A stretch of 64,000 bases of DNA, from positions 63,199 to 127,198 of the forward strand of contig CADARP010000005.1 of NCBI GenBank assembly GCA_902790325.1, given 5' to 3'. Made by a program: the position numbers and the translations under genes. This document shows positions 45,496 through 55,260 of the stretch, in pieces. The DNA is from Oscillospiraceae bacterium. GTDB lineage: Bacteria > Bacillota > Clostridia > Oscillospirales > Acutalibacteraceae. The notes under the pieces were generated by a model that saw only the letters and a program-made list of their open reading frames with translations, ran no database searches and was not told the origin of the DNA. The stretch's first letter is position 1, and the number at the start of each line of letters is the position of its first letter.

Positions 45496-48400
45496 TTACG
45501 CATACGCCGGATGACGTCTGCGCCGCCGCAGGATCAGGAACCCTGCCAGCAGGATGAGCGCGCCGCCGCCGCAGTAGAACGTGTATGTGCCGGGTCCGCC
45601 GATGAACGGCAGCGGGACGTCTGTCAGGTTCCAAACGCGGATCTGCCATGTGTCATCGTCCTGTCCGGCGACCCAGTAGCCGTTTGCGTCGTTCTTCTGC
45701 ACGACTTCCGCCGCGCGGCCGGACTGGGTCGCGGTGACGGAACCGGAGGCGACCGTGATGCGGACGGCAGCAATGGGCAGAGCGAATCCTTCGGGCGCCA
45801 CCGTCTCCATCAGGCGGTATTCGCCGAGCGGCAGACTGCCCAGGAACAGGATACCGTTTTCGTCGGTTTCGCCTGTCATGACGGGCGTCGCGTTGCCCAT
45901 GGGACTCGCTGTCAGGTCGTTGAAATCCGATGCGCGGTACAGCGCGAACGTCGCGCCGGTCGTGATCGTCGTATGATTCAGATCGGTCTTCCAGATGGAT
46001 ACCTTGATCCGCTGGGAGTTCGGTATGGTCATGACGTAATTGACCGTGCCGTCCTGCGCGGGTTGCGACGTGGTCAGCGTGACGATGTCCGGGTGGGAGC
46101 CCATCGTGATCTCGCCCGTGTCGCTGACGGTGAAGCGGATGTATGCGGGCAGCGACTGATAGCCCTGCAGTGTGCTGGATTCGCGCAATTCATACGTGCC
46201 GGGCGGCAGCGTATTGTCTAGACGCGGGATGACGCCGTTGGCGTCCGTGACGAGATCTGCGTAGCCGGGCATGGGGTTGAAGTCGATGGTCGTCACGTCG
46301 CCGATCTTGACCTGACGGTGCAGTGCGAAATGCACGCCCGCCAAAGGCGCATGGGTATCCATATCCGTCTTGACCACGCTGAAGCTGCGCGGACGGTTTT
46401 TGACAACCAGAGTCGGCGTGATACCCGCTCCCTGTGTCAGAGTATAGTACTCCGCATTGACGCCGCTGACGGTGACCGTGCCGTTGCTCAGTCGGAGCGT
46501 GATGTCCGTTCCGGGGCCGACATAGTTCTGCGGCGTTGAGATTTCCGTGAGGGTATAGTCGACGTCGTCTCTCAGGAACGCGATGGTGATCAAACCGTCC
46601 GCGTCGGACGTGAATGTTCCGATGAGCGTATCGCTGTTGTCTCTGAGCTCGAACTGCGCGTTCGCAAGCGGCGTCGTGCCGTTCCACTGCGCCTTCCGCA
46701 GTACGATACCGGGACGGTTGTTTGTCGTCGTATCCACGCGGACGTTGGAGTCTGAATCGATCGAGCCCTCGTCGTATAGGACTGTGTACTCAAAATCGGA
46801 CTCCGTCGTTTCGCCGATCTGCGTGCCGCTGACCGTGACATCGCCGTTATTCGCGATCGGTTCGATCGTACCGTATGCCGTGACGACGCCGTCTGAATCG
46901 ACCGTCGGATTGGTCAGCTCGACTTCGCGGATCTTGTACTGCTCGAACGGTACGGCGACGGGAAGTGTCTGGAAATACCAGTACAGCGTTGACTGGTTCT
47001 GTGTAAGCTGCCGTACCGTGCCGGGAACAAGCGTAAGATTCTCTTCGGTGGTGCCGGTGTAGATCGCAAAGTACGTCGGACCGCGCTGTGACATATAATC
47101 CGCATCGGACCAGAGTTTGTTGACACGAAGTCCCCAGCCCTTCAGGTTGCAGACGTCCACATGCGGGTCCTTGCTCGCTTCGATCGTACCCTGCGCGGGG
47201 TCTTCTTCCGTTCCGGTTCCGTTGAGACCCTCCGGATAGAGCATGTATTTCTGCAGCGAATAGCCGTCGGGGATCTCGTAGTCGCGTTCCTCGACCCTGT
47301 ACTGCGTGCCTGCCAGCAGTTCGCGCACCTCGACCGTATAGAAAGCGGGAACCTTGGAGATAGAGCCGTTCATCGAGGTTGTGAAGGTCGTTGCGGCTCT
47401 CTCGGCTGCGGTAAACTGCGTATAATCCGTCTTGCCTGCGCCGAGCGGGGCAAAGCACTGATTCGTGACGTCCCACGTGCAGTACACGCCGTTTTCGTCC
47501 TTGACGTGGTAGGATGCCATGTTGGTGAGCGAAAGGCCGTCCTCGTACTCCGCGCCGAGATACAGACGCATACCGAACAGCGTGGGATCATCGTGCAGCT
47601 CGCGTGTGCCGGTCTCGTCGTACAGCACCTTGCGGAACGTCAGATCGCGCAGCGCCTCCGGGTTGACGTTGTTGCGGTAGTTGACACGCGAACGCACTTT
47701 GGCTGTTTCGTAATCGACGGCGTAGTCCATACGATGGTCGTTGCCGGTGATCTCCGTACCCTCGAGCGTTTGACCGTTTGCCGAGACGCTGCTGTAAACG
47801 TCCGTATTGATGCCGCACTCCACGATCTTGTAGGAGATTGCGTCGTCGGGCAGTTGGATCTCGGCGATCTCGGTCGGCTTGAGTATGAATACACTTTGAT
47901 ATGTCAGACCGTCGATTGTCAGTGTCGGCTTGTATTTCACCGGTGTAATGGTGTCTTTGTAATACACGTGGATGTTCAGATTGTCCTCGGTAAGCAGATA
48001 ATCCGTGTTGTCTTCCGATTTCTTGTACCAGATCTGATACGGATACTCCGCGTGGATGGTTTCCGGCTCGTCCACGTTGCCGAGCTCCTTGCTCAGAAGC
48101 ACGGTGCCGGGCTTGACCGAGGCCAGGTTGAAACGCATGTGCAGGTTGGATGCGCCCGCGCCGCGCTCCATGTAGAAGATGCGCATGGTATGTGTCGAAT
48201 AGGGCTTGAACACATAGTTTCCATGCTCGTTCAGCTCGAACAGATCGTCAACATAGGCCTGCGCCTCCGCGGCGGTGTGCTGGAGTCCGGTGGTCTCGTC
48301 GATGCGTCCGAGGTAGTTGTTATAGAACAGTTCGTACAGCGTCGTAGTCCTGCCGTTGACGTAAACATCGCCCGTGCAGAAGTTGACGTTTCCGGCCAGT

Positions 48401-51207
48401 GCACTGTGGATACCGCCGAGGTCGATGACCAGTTCGCCGTCCACGTACAGCCAGAAGTCATCGTCGCCGGTGAATTCATAGATGATGTCGTGCCCCCACG
48501 CGTCGTGGCCGTTGGGCGTCTGGACGAAGCTGGCCTCCAGCTCCATGCCGAAATAATAGTCCGGATTGCGCACAAGGTACATATGCTCGCTCATACGCGG
48601 ATCATTGCTCGGCAGCGGCTGCGCCAGGGCGTTGTAAAGGTTTTTGGGGTTGAGGGAGGAGAAGTAGCCCGCCTCCAAATCGTTGAACGGCATGAACTGT
48701 CCGTGCTTCAAGGTCGGTCTGTCGCCGGTGTCCATCGTGCCGAGCTCCTCATATACCTTGAAGTCGCCGGTGGTGTGGTCGATGCTCGCGAAGTTCTGGG
48801 TACTGTCGAACTCAAAATAGCCGCTGGCGTTGTAGATGCTCTGGATAAACAGATGGTTGACGTCTTCCAACTGGCTTTCCTCAAACAACTCCGAGAAGGA
48901 CGCGTGCTCGCCCCATGTTGCAAACGGGTAGCCGTCCTCGCCGAGATTCGTGGACAGCAGTCCCGGCACCGTGTACGTGACTGCGCCGCCGACGCTGCTG
49001 TTGAGGAAGCGGTCCTGTTCGTTCGGGTTCGAGTTGCTGTTGTTGGCCTTTGCGGTGAAGTCGATCATCTTCATGGTGATGCCGTGCTGGTTATTGTCGA
49101 CCGTATCGACCAGCGTCAGCGAATCGTCCGCGGATTCATCCTGAATGATGGCAAAGTAGAAATCCGCGGTCTGGTTCAGCAAACAGGACTGGATCTGATC
49201 GTCGTCAACCTTCAGTCCGGCGTAGGAGTAGTTGGCGTCGTCCCAAGCCACGATCGGCGTGTAGTAGTAGCCGTTACGGCGGCCGTTGAGGTTGATGCCG
49301 ATGGGGTCGTCGGACAGGATCTGGCCGTCCGAGATCTGCGGTGCGATGAACTTCTCCGAATACGGATTATAAAGCTCGTAGTAGTAGTTGGGGTCGTTCG
49401 TGCCTTCCCAGTAGTACTCCACAAAGTTCCACAGCAGTGTATTGATGCGGTTGCCGACCCACTTGATGGAATCGCCTGTATCATAGCAGGGCACCAGCGT
49501 GCCGTCGTGATCGACGGCATAGACCTCGTAACGCTTGGTGCTGGGGTTCCAGATACGGGTGTAGAGGATGATGTGCGAGCCGTTTGTCACGCTCGGATCG
49601 GATACGCTGACCTTACGTGCCGAGTACGTCATCATGTAGTCCGGCGTCAGCTCGGTCATCTCTACGAAATTGAGCCACTCGCTGCCGGCGGTGCCGCCGA
49701 CCGAGAAGCCTGTGGCCTGGCTGCCGGAATAGGTTAAGGTGTTGGCGCCCGATTTCAGACAGATCTCTCCGGCGTGGTTGCCGGTACCCGGCACCACGCG
49801 CAGTTTGCAGCTGTCGTCCGGCACGCTGACCAGAGCCGGACCGTTTTCTGTGAGCTGCAGGTATTTCAGACTGCCGCCTGCATTCGCTTTGAGATAGTAC
49901 TCATCGCCGGACACCCACTCAAATGTCCACTCCGTAATGTCGGCGTCGTTGGATACGAAAACCTTGTCGTCGCGGTCGTTTTCCTGCTCCAGAACGACGA
50001 GGTTCATGGCTTCGAGCGCACCGCCGCCGTCCACTTCGCTTGCCATCAGCGCTTTGCCCGTCAGATGACCGGAATAATGCATCAGAGCGACTGTTCTTCC
50101 GTCGAGACCGTAGACGTCATCGCCCACAACGACATAGTTCCAGAAGCCGATCCGGGCGTTCGTATCAAAGTTTGAATTATAGGCAGCGAAAGACTTACCG
50201 CCGGTGCTGCTTGTGCTGTATGACGTACCGCCCTGCATGTTCCAGCAGAAATTGCCGGAGCCTTTGATCTGGAATGTGTCCGCCTGATTGTTGAAAGGCT
50301 CGATCGTAAAGACCGTCGCTTGGCTTTCGGTGTCAAAAGACAGACTGTTTCCGCTTTGCCGGATGTACTGCTTCTGGTGGTTATCGTCGTAGCAGTATGC
50401 CTTGAATTGGTTGGACGTTTCGCTTGTAAACTCGAAGTAGTACAGCGCGGCGTCCGCGGACGGCACATCCGTCGGCGGATACGTTTTCAGAATGCCGGTA
50501 CGCGTGTTGTTGATCCGGAACTGCTCATTTGTGAAGTAGTAGCCGAGAACGTGACCCATGTAAAAACCGCTTTCGGCATGTTCGCGGATTTCATCGATCG
50601 AAGAGAATCGCTGCCAGCCGATATTATCGGCCGAGCCGGAGGGACCGCTGACGATTGCATACGCCGAGAAGCCGCTCGTCTCGAAGCTGACGTCGCTGTC
50701 TGTTACCTCGACGCTTTGCAGCACCTCGGGCGTCTCGTAACTGCCGGCAAAGTGGATTACGTTGACGTCCGCATCCTGTTCGAGCAGCTCGTCCGCGTCC
50801 GTCATGCGGATGCGCACATCCACCGATGAGCCGGCTGCCGGCTGCAGCGACAGGTTGGGATCGGACTTGTCGACAATGGAAATATCCAGCAGCCGCGTAT
50901 AGGAAAGCGAATTGTCGTCGGTATGCAGCGCTTCCTGCGTCTTGCGCACATAGTCGGGATACCGTTCATCTGTTTCCGGTATCTCCTCGACCGCCAGACG
51001 CGCATCGGCAGGAATGCCGGTCGTGTCCCCGAACTGCACGCTGACTTTGTATGTGTTGCCGTCCTGCGTGCGCAGCTTTGTGCTGATCTCGTGCAGAGCG
51101 GACTCTTCGCCGATCGAAGAAACGACAACCGGGACGGAGGAGAGAAGCATGACGAAACAAAGCAGCAGGCACAGTGCGCGCCGCGCGGCAAACACGAATG
51201 AACGCAT
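45496..51207 (-). CDS. Giant surface protein: fibro-slime domain, prealbumin-like repeats, LPFIG anchor
   Basis: 1903 residues. Signal peptide (1-31). Residues ~35-190 are a beta region with SVDVRI and FETSGFSAYAIVSG. Lectin-like stretches follow to ~720. Residues ~735-1010 match the fibro-slime/PA14-like domain: YNASGYFEFDSTQNFAS, FTGDDDFWLYVDGELVIDLGG. From ~1030 to ~1840 there are at least five Cna-B/SpaA-type repeats (LANAQFELRDN, LAGVHFALHR, TTGATFALYRASDF, GTYELRES, GEYRLMET). The end is LPFIGGPG, a membrane helix and RRRRRHPAYA, a wall-sorting signal with Ile for Thr. Likely an adhesin or pilus-like stalk. AAAGGAGGGAG precedes the start. Confidence 0.88.
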   Translation of the reverse strand: MRSFVFAARRALCLLLCFVMLLSSVPVVVSSIGEESALHEISTKLRTQDGNTYKVSVQFGDTTGIPADARLAVEEIPETDERYPDYVRKTQEALHTDDNSLSYTRLLDISIVDKSDPNLSLQPAAGSSVDVRIRMTDADELLEQDADVNVIHFAGSYETPEVLQSVEVTDSDVSFETSGFSAYAIVSGPSGSADNIGWQRFSSIDEIREHAESGFYMGHVLGYYFTNEQFRINNTRTGILKTYPPTDVPSADAALYYFEFTSETSNQFKAYCYDDNHQKQYIRQSGNSLSFDTESQATVFTIEPFNNQADTFQIKGSGNFCWNMQGGTSYSTSSTGGKSFAAYNSNFDTNARIGFWNYVVVGDDVYGLDGRTVALMHYSGHLTGKALMASEVDGGGALEAMNLVVLEQENDRDDKVFVSNDADITEWTFEWVSGDEYYLKANAGGSLKYLQLTENGPALVSVPDDSCKLRVVPGTGNHAGEICLKSGANTLTYSGSQATGFSVGGTAGSEWLNFVEMTELTPDYMMTYSARKVSVSDPSVTNGSHIILYTRIWNPSTKRYEVYAVDHDGTLVPCYDTGDSIKWVGNRINTLLWNFVEYYWEGTNDPNYYYELYNPYSEKFIAPQISDGQILSDDPIGINLNGRRNGYYYTPIVAWDDANYSYAGLKVDDDQIQSCLLNQTADFYFAIIQDESADDSLTLVDTVDNNQHGITMKMIDFTAKANNSNSNPNEQDRFLNSSVGGAVTYTVPGLLSTNLGEDGYPFATWGEHASFSELFEESQLEDVNHLFIQSIYNASGYFEFDSTQNFASIDHTTGDFKVYEELGTMDTGDRPTLKHGQFMPFNDLEAGYFSSLNPKNLYNALAQPLPSNDPRMSEHMYLVRNPDYYFGMELEASFVQTPNGHDAWGHDIIYEFTGDDDFWLYVDGELVIDLGGIHSALAGNVNFCTGDVYVNGRTTTLYELFYNNYLGRIDETTGLQHTAAEAQAYVDDLFELNEHGNYVFKPYSTHTMRIFYMERGAGASNLHMRFNLASVKPGTVLLSKELGNVDEPETIHAEYPYQIWYKKSEDNTDYLLTEDNLNIHVYYKDTITPVKYKPTLTIDGLTYQSVFILKPTEIAEIQLPDDAISYKIVECGINTDVYSSVSANGQTLEGTEITGNDHRMDYAVDYETAKVRSRVNYRNNVNPEALRDLTFRKVLYDETGTRELHDDPTLFGMRLYLGAEYEDGLSLTNMASYHVKDENGVYCTWDVTNQCFAPLGAGKTDYTQFTAAERAATTFTTSMNGSISKVPAFYTVEVRELLAGTQYRVEERDYEIPDGYSLQKYMLYPEGLNGTGTEEDPAQGTIEASKDPHVDVCNLKGWGLRVNKLWSDADYMSQRGPTYFAIYTGTTEENLTLVPGTVRQLTQNQSTLYWYFQTLPVAVPFEQYKIREVELTNPTVDSDGVVTAYGTIEPIANNGDVTVSGTQIGETTESDFEYTVLYDEGSIDSDSNVRVDTTTNNRPGIVLRKAQWNGTTPLANAQFELRDNSDTLIGTFTSDADGLITIAFLRDDVDYTLTEISTPQNYVGPGTDITLRLSNGTVTVSGVNAEYYTLTQGAGITPTLVVKNRPRSFSVVKTDMDTHAPLAGVHFALHRQVKIGDVTTIDFNPMPGYADLVTDANGVIPRLDNTLPPGTYELRESSTLQGYQSLPAYIRFTVSDTGEITMGSHPDIVTLTTSQPAQDGTVNYVMTIPNSQRIKVSIWKTDLNHTTITTGATFALYRASDFNDLTASPMGNATPVMTGETDENGILFLGSLPLGEYRLMETVAPEGFALPIAAVRITVASGSVTATQSGRAAEVVQKNDANGYWVAGQDDDTWQIRVWNLTDVPLPFIGGPGTYTFYCGGGALILLAGFLILRRRRRHPAYA
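45598..45612 (-). other. Wall-sorting motif LPFIG
   Basis: Codes for LPFIG followed by GPGTYTFYCGGGALILLAG and a basic tail. Canonical LPxTG would have Thr at the fourth position. No sortase gene is in the window. Confidence 0.6.
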
Positions 51208-51479
51208 GGTTTCTCCCTCCTTTCCGTGGTCGTCAATCGCTGCTTTCAGCGAACGAGATAATTATAATTGGAAATGATAATGACGACATTCAAATTAAGG
51301 ATAAATATAATAATACTTATATTTACAGACTTACTATTTTATCAGCTATATATTATATACTCCATATACCACTTTTTCAAGTCTTTTTCCAAAATTATAT
51401 CCTTAAATAGAATATTCGTAACATTGAACAGTTTTAGCACGCTTTGTTTTCCGATTGCAATCATTCTGAACAAAGAAAA

Positions 51480-51576
51480 GCCGCTGCATGTGCAATAGGT
51501 TCACATGCGCGGCGGGCAGACGCCTGAAACTGCGGCAAACCGCGTCCGTTCGTCCGAATAAATGCCGCGGACGCGC
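51480..51576. other. Cluster of hairpins, possible small RNA or leader
   Basis: First hairpin 51480-51513: GCCGC/GCGGC and GCATGTG/CACATGC with one bulged T; on the minus strand it is followed by TTTTCTTT, terminator-like. A small GCGG-CAAA-CCGC stem is at 51532-51543. CGCGTCCG (51541-51548) can pair with CGGACGCG (51568-51575), while a second CGTCCG at 51551-51556 competes for the same partner. No RNA family is recognised. Confidence 0.45.
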
Positions 51577-51735
51577 TTTAAATTTGGTACCTTATGAATT
51601 TGGTTTTTGACGGCATTTTGCGTTTGTTCGGCACCGAACCATCACATTCGGACACGGATGATCCTGCCGGTATTTCCGCGCGGACATTCGATCGAAAAAC
51701 GTACGATCCGCGCTTCCCTGCGCCGATCATTTTGC

Positions 51736-51764
51736 TTGACGAACCGCGTCCGTGTTGGTATACT
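51736..51764 (+). promoter_or_regulatory. SigA promoter for the HAD phosphatase
   Basis: TTGACG (51736-51741), 17 bases ending in GTTGG, TATACT (51759-51764). The start codon follows 19 bases later. Confidence 0.8.
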
Positions 51765-51783
51765 GGATGCGGGAGGGGATTGC

Positions 51784-52353
51784 ATGCTTGCGGACCTTTA
51801 TGACTACGACGGCACCATCTGTCCCGGCGAAACCGAGACGGCTTTCTGGCTGTACTGCCTGCCGCGGCGGCCGTATATCCTCGTGTTCGCGCCGGTGCAG
51901 CTCGTCGGTCTGATCTGTTATTTCCTGTGTATAGACAACAGATTCACCCGCTATGTGAACATCTACTGTTTTTTGCGCGCCGTGAACGGCGAGAAGCTCG
52001 CACGGCGTTTTGCCGAAAAGCGCGTGCGCAAAACATACCCCTATTTCCTAGAGCGCGACCGCACGCGTCCGACCGTCGTTTGTTCCGCGTCGCCGGAATT
52101 CCTGCTGCGCCCGATCTGTGACGCGCTGGGCGCGGAATACCTCATCGGGACACAGGTCGATCCGACGACGGGCGTCGTGCTCGGTAAAATCTGTAAGAGA
52201 GCGGAAAAAGTACGCCGTCTGAACGAACAGCTTCCGGATGTTACATATGAAAATGTCTACTCTGATTCGATCCGGCACGACGTGCATATACTCAAACTCG
52301 GCCGTACCGCGTACAAGGTCGTACACGGCAAGCCGACGGAGATTCGGATCTGA
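51784..52353 (+). CDS. HAD-superfamily (SerB-like) phosphatase
   Basis: 189 residues. Motif I is LYDYDGTICPGET (nucleophile Asp and general acid Asp), motif II VVCSASPEF, motif III Lys near KRAEKVRRL, motif IV YSDSIRHD. The cap region contains a very hydrophobic run (ILVFAPVQLVGLICYFLC), as in clostridial HAD-IB proteins with a membrane-near cap. It removes phosphate from a small metabolite, perhaps phosphoserine or a lipid phosphate. GGGAGGGG lies 6 bases before the ATG; the frame upstream is open but unlikely. It is 54 bases before a metallophosphoesterase gene. Confidence 0.88.
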   Translation: MLADLYDYDGTICPGETETAFWLYCLPRRPYILVFAPVQLVGLICYFLCIDNRFTRYVNIYCFLRAVNGEKLARRFAEKRVRKTYPYFLERDRTRPTVVCSASPEFLLRPICDALGAEYLIGTQVDPTTGVVLGKICKRAEKVRRLNEQLPDVTYENVYSDSIRHDVHILKLGRTAYKVVHGKPTEIRI

Positions 52354-52407
52354 TGTGCGCATAAAAGCAGAAGCACCGATTTTTTTGTTAAAAAAGGAGA
52401 TGATTCC

Positions 52408-53472
52408 GTGGCAAGCGGATACCCGTACCTTCTGAATCTGGAGCAGAAACAGCTTCGCAAAGCACCGCTGCGTTTTCGTGCAGACGGTACATTCCGTATC
52501 CTGCATCTGACGGACGTTCACTTGATGGATCTCGAGATGAAGGATGATGATCCGGCGCGTACCGACCCGCAGCGCTGTGAAGCGCGCACATTCGAGGTGC
52601 TCGAAAAAAGCGTGGATCTGGTGCAGCCCGACCTTGCCGTTCTGACCGGCGACGTCGTCAACGGCTACCTGCGTGATCTGAATTACAATTATCTTTACAG
52701 GATCATCCGCAAAGTCACGGACGTCTTTGCGCGTCGGAACGTCCCGATGGCGGTCACGTTCGGCAACCACGACAGCGAGCTGAATTTTCACCGCGAGATC
52801 CAGACGGCGATGTATATGGAGTACGACGGATTCTACGGCACGTTCAATGCCGAGGAGATGCACGGCTGCGGCAACTGCTTCCTGCCGATCCTTTCGCGCG
52901 ACGGCAGCGCCCGCAAGGCGTTCGGACTGTGGCTGATCGATTCGGGCGACTATTTGCGCGATGCGGACGCGAACATCCTGGAGGGCTATGACTATGTGCA
53001 CGAAAGCCAGATCGCCTGGTACGAAAAGACCGCGGCCGCGCTGAAAGCCGAAAACGGCGGCGTCCCGCTGCCGTCGATCCTGTTTCAGCACATACCGGTG
53101 CAGCAGGAATACGACCTGATCCGCAAAGCCGACGCGCCGGTTCCCGGCACGAACGGTTTTACACGGGACGGCGTCTATTGGTATATCCCGGATGCGGTTT
53201 CCGGCCGCCTGCGCGAGCCGCCGTGTCCGCCTGCCGGGGATCACCGCGAGCAGTTCGAGAGCTGGCTGCGCACGGGCGACGTCCTTGCCGCCTTTTTCGG
53301 GCACGATCACGTCAATGATTTCGTTGCCGAGAAGGACGGCATCCTGCTTGTGCAGACGCTGTGCGCGGGGCAGTTTACCTACGGCATAGAGCGGGGATGC
53401 CGCAGCATCATCCTGCATGAGGACGACCCGCGGAATATCGAAACAGAATCGGTTGAGATCCTGCGGGATTGA
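52408..53472 (+). CDS. Metallophosphoesterase, probably cytoplasmic
   Basis: 354 residues, no signal peptide. Calcineurin-like motifs in order: LHLTDVHLMD (Asp, His), LTGDVVNGY, TFGNHDSELN, FQHIPVQQEY and FFGHDHVNDF. It resembles the DR1281/Ser-Thr phosphatase-like purple acid phosphatase group (PPP fold) found in Firmicutes and fungi. The start is GTG, 8 bases after AAAAGGAGA. Probably cotranscribed with the HAD gene. Substrate unknown. Confidence 0.9.
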   Translation: MASGYPYLLNLEQKQLRKAPLRFRADGTFRILHLTDVHLMDLEMKDDDPARTDPQRCEARTFEVLEKSVDLVQPDLAVLTGDVVNGYLRDLNYNYLYRIIRKVTDVFARRNVPMAVTFGNHDSELNFHREIQTAMYMEYDGFYGTFNAEEMHGCGNCFLPILSRDGSARKAFGLWLIDSGDYLRDADANILEGYDYVHESQIAWYEKTAAALKAENGGVPLPSILFQHIPVQQEYDLIRKADAPVPGTNGFTRDGVYWYIPDAVSGRLREPPCPPAGDHREQFESWLRTGDVLAAFFGHDHVNDFVAEKDGILLVQTLCAGQFTYGIERGCRSIILHEDDPRNIETESVEILRD

Positions 53473-53489
53473 CAATCAGACAAAAAAAC

Positions 53490-53534
53490 AGGGCTGCCGC
53501 ACACTGACAGACGTCAGAAGCGGCAGCCCTTTTG
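53490..53534. terminator. Terminator between metallophosphoesterase and endonuclease IV
   Basis: AGGGCTGCCGC (53490-53500) with GCGGCAGCCCT (53520-53530) plus an inner CTGAC/GTCAG stem, followed by TTTT on the plus strand and by a T-run on the minus strand. Likely bidirectional. Confidence 0.88.
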
Positions 53535-53543
53535 CGTAAAGTT

Positions 53544-54374
53544 TTATGTGCGCAGTTCCTTCAGCAGCGCGATCTCCGCGGCGTAGCCGTCGAGTTCGTT
53601 CGGCGTTTCGAGATAGAACGGCAGGTCGCGCAGCGCGGGGTGGTTGATGATGCGCGCGAACGCCTGTGTGCCGATCGAGCCCAGACCGATCTTTTCGTGG
53701 CGGTCCTTGTGCGAGTTGAAGGGGGTTTTGCTGTCGTTGATATGGACGGCGCGCAGACGCGAAAGGCCGATCACGTTGTCGAACCGCGTCAGTACGCCGT
53801 CGAGGTCGTTCACAATGTCGTAGCCGCCGTCGTGGACGTGGCAGGTGTCGAGACACACGCCGAGCTTGTCGGACAGCTCCGTGCGGTCGATGATCTCGCG
53901 CAGCTCCTCAAAACGCGACCCGACCTCCGAACCCTTGCCCGCCATCGTTTCCAGCAGCACCGTCGTGGTCATTTCCGGCCATAGGATCTGATTGAGCGTG
54001 CCGGCGATCTTTTCGATGCCTGTCGGGATGCCCTGCTGCACGTGGCTGCCGGGATGGAAGTTATAGAGCTGGCCGGGCGTTGCTTCCATGCGCTCCAGGT
54101 CGTCTTTCATGGTCATGAGGCAAAAGTCCATCACGCGCGCATCGGCGGCGCAGGCGTTGAGCGTATAGGGCGCATGCGCCAGGATCGTGCGGATGCCGTG
54201 CTCGGCGGCATAGGCGCGGAACGCGGCGACGTCCTGCTCGTCAATGGGTTTGGCAGTGCCGCCGCGCGGATTGCGCGTAAAAAACTGGAAAGTGTTTCCG
54301 CCCAGTTCCACGGCCTGCTTCGCCATGGCGAGATACCCTTTGGATGCGGATAAATGACAACCGATCGTAAACAT
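53544..54374 (-). CDS. nfo: Endonuclease IV (AP endonuclease)
   Basis: 276 residues. TIM-barrel AP endonuclease with its zinc ligands in typical motifs: [10 protein letters not shown] at the N-terminus, [46 protein letters not shown] and [18 protein letters not shown]. It cuts DNA at abasic sites in base excision repair. Length fits the family. GAGG lies before the ATG. It is the third gene of an operon behind two isomerase-like TIM barrels, with which it shares fold but not function. Confidence 0.95.
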   Translation of the reverse strand: MFTIGCHLSASKGYLAMAKQAVELGGNTFQFFTRNPRGGTAKPIDEQDVAAFRAYAAEHGIRTILAHAPYTLNACAADARVMDFCLMTMKDDLERMEATPGQLYNFHPGSHVQQGIPTGIEKIAGTLNQILWPEMTTTVLLETMAGKGSEVGSRFEELREIIDRTELSDKLGVCLDTCHVHDGGYDIVNDLDGVLTRFDNVIGLSRLRAVHINDSKTPFNSHKDRHEKIGLGSIGTQAFARIINHPALRDLPFYLETPNELDGYAAEIALLKELRT

Positions 54375-54383
54375 AGCCTGACC

Positions 54384-55250
54384 TCACACCAATGCGATAT
54401 AGCGTTTCAGATTTTCAAGCCCGATTTCGAGCGCGGGGAGGTTGTCCTCCATGCCCTCGAACTCAATGCTCACATACCCGTCGTAGCCCTGCTCGTGCAG
54501 GACGCGCAGGCATTGATATACCGGCACGTTGCCGTGGCCGAGGATCGCGCCGCGCAGATAGTTGCCGCCGCGCGTGCCGAAGAAACCGCGTCCCGGATTT
54601 GGCTCGCTTCCGGATTTTACATGGAAATCCTTGACGTGCACGTGCCGCGCAAAGGCAGCGACGCGGGACACCGCCGTCACGGACGGGTCGTCCGCGCACA
54701 GGAAGTTGCCGATGTCCACCAGGAGTCCGAAGTTGGAGTGGTCGACCGCGCCGACGAGCTTTTCGACGCGCGTGCTGTCCTGGCAGAAATACCCGTGATT
54801 TTCGACCATTGTGGTGATGCCGCGTTCGGCGGCGTATTCCGTGACGCGGCGGCAGCCGTCGGCGAGCGTCGGCAGCGCGGCGTCAAAGGTTTTGTAGGTG
54901 CGGAAGTTGTTGCGGAAGCCGCCGGTCGCGTCGTGACGCATCCCGAACGCGCCGAGCGTTTGGGCAATATCGACCTGCCCGCACAGCCGTTCGACCTCCG
55001 CGTCGAGGTCGGGCGCGTTCAGAAGGTCCGCGCCGATCGTGTAGTTGACGATCGGCAGGGCAAGACGCTCGGATTCCTCACGCAGGAGCGCGGCAAATTC
55101 CGCCTTCGTCATGCCGTCGGGCGCATCGAGGTCGGTCATTTCGATCGCGTCGAAGCCCATCTCTTTGGCCAGCACGATCAGATCGAGCTGGTTCGCGCCG
55201 CTTTGCCGCATATACTGTGAAAAACTGTAGCTGCTGACACACGTCTTCAT
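54384..55250 (-). CDS. Sugar phosphate isomerase/epimerase-like TIM barrel protein
   Basis: 288 residues. Xylose-isomerase-like (AP endonuclease 2 family) barrel: GFDAIEMTDLD, IVNYTIGADL, ITTMVENHGYFCQDS with a metal-ligand Glu, GLLVDIGNF (Asp), VHVKDFHVK (His) and VSIEFEGMED (Glu). It probably isomerises or epimerises a sugar or inositol derivative. The start at 55250 has GAGGTGAG upstream and lies 10 bases from the end of the upstream gene, so the two are coupled or nearly so. Confidence 0.85.
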   Translation of the reverse strand: MKTCVSSYSFSQYMRQSGANQLDLIVLAKEMGFDAIEMTDLDAPDGMTKAEFAALLREESERLALPIVNYTIGADLLNAPDLDAEVERLCGQVDIAQTLGAFGMRHDATGGFRNNFRTYKTFDAALPTLADGCRRVTEYAAERGITTMVENHGYFCQDSTRVEKLVGAVDHSNFGLLVDIGNFLCADDPSVTAVSRVAAFARHVHVKDFHVKSGSEPNPGRGFFGTRGGNYLRGAILGHGNVPVYQCLRVLHEQGYDGYVSIEFEGMEDNLPALEIGLENLKRYIALV

Positions 55251-55260
55251 TCGGCTCACC

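Larger units (their letters stand above)
51208..51783. other. 576-base gene-free region: AT-rich block, hairpins and HAD promoter
   Basis: Bases ~51256-51480 are strikingly AT-rich compared with the flanks and must hold the upstream control region of the 1903-residue protein, though only a TATAAT at 51263-51268 (minus strand) with no good -35 is visible. Bases 51480-51576 form several hairpins. Bases 51736-51764 are the promoter of the HAD gene. No open frame has a ribosome binding site. Confidence 0.6.

Noticed and set aside
47161-49737. 858-codon plus-strand frame opposite the 1903-residue surface protein
   Set aside because: Shadow frame with no family resemblance and no start signal.
51257-51281. 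Fur/DtxR-like box (two GATAAT words in AT-rich DNA)
   Set aside because: The words are direct, 19 bases apart and in a region that is AT-rich anyway; no convincing dyad.
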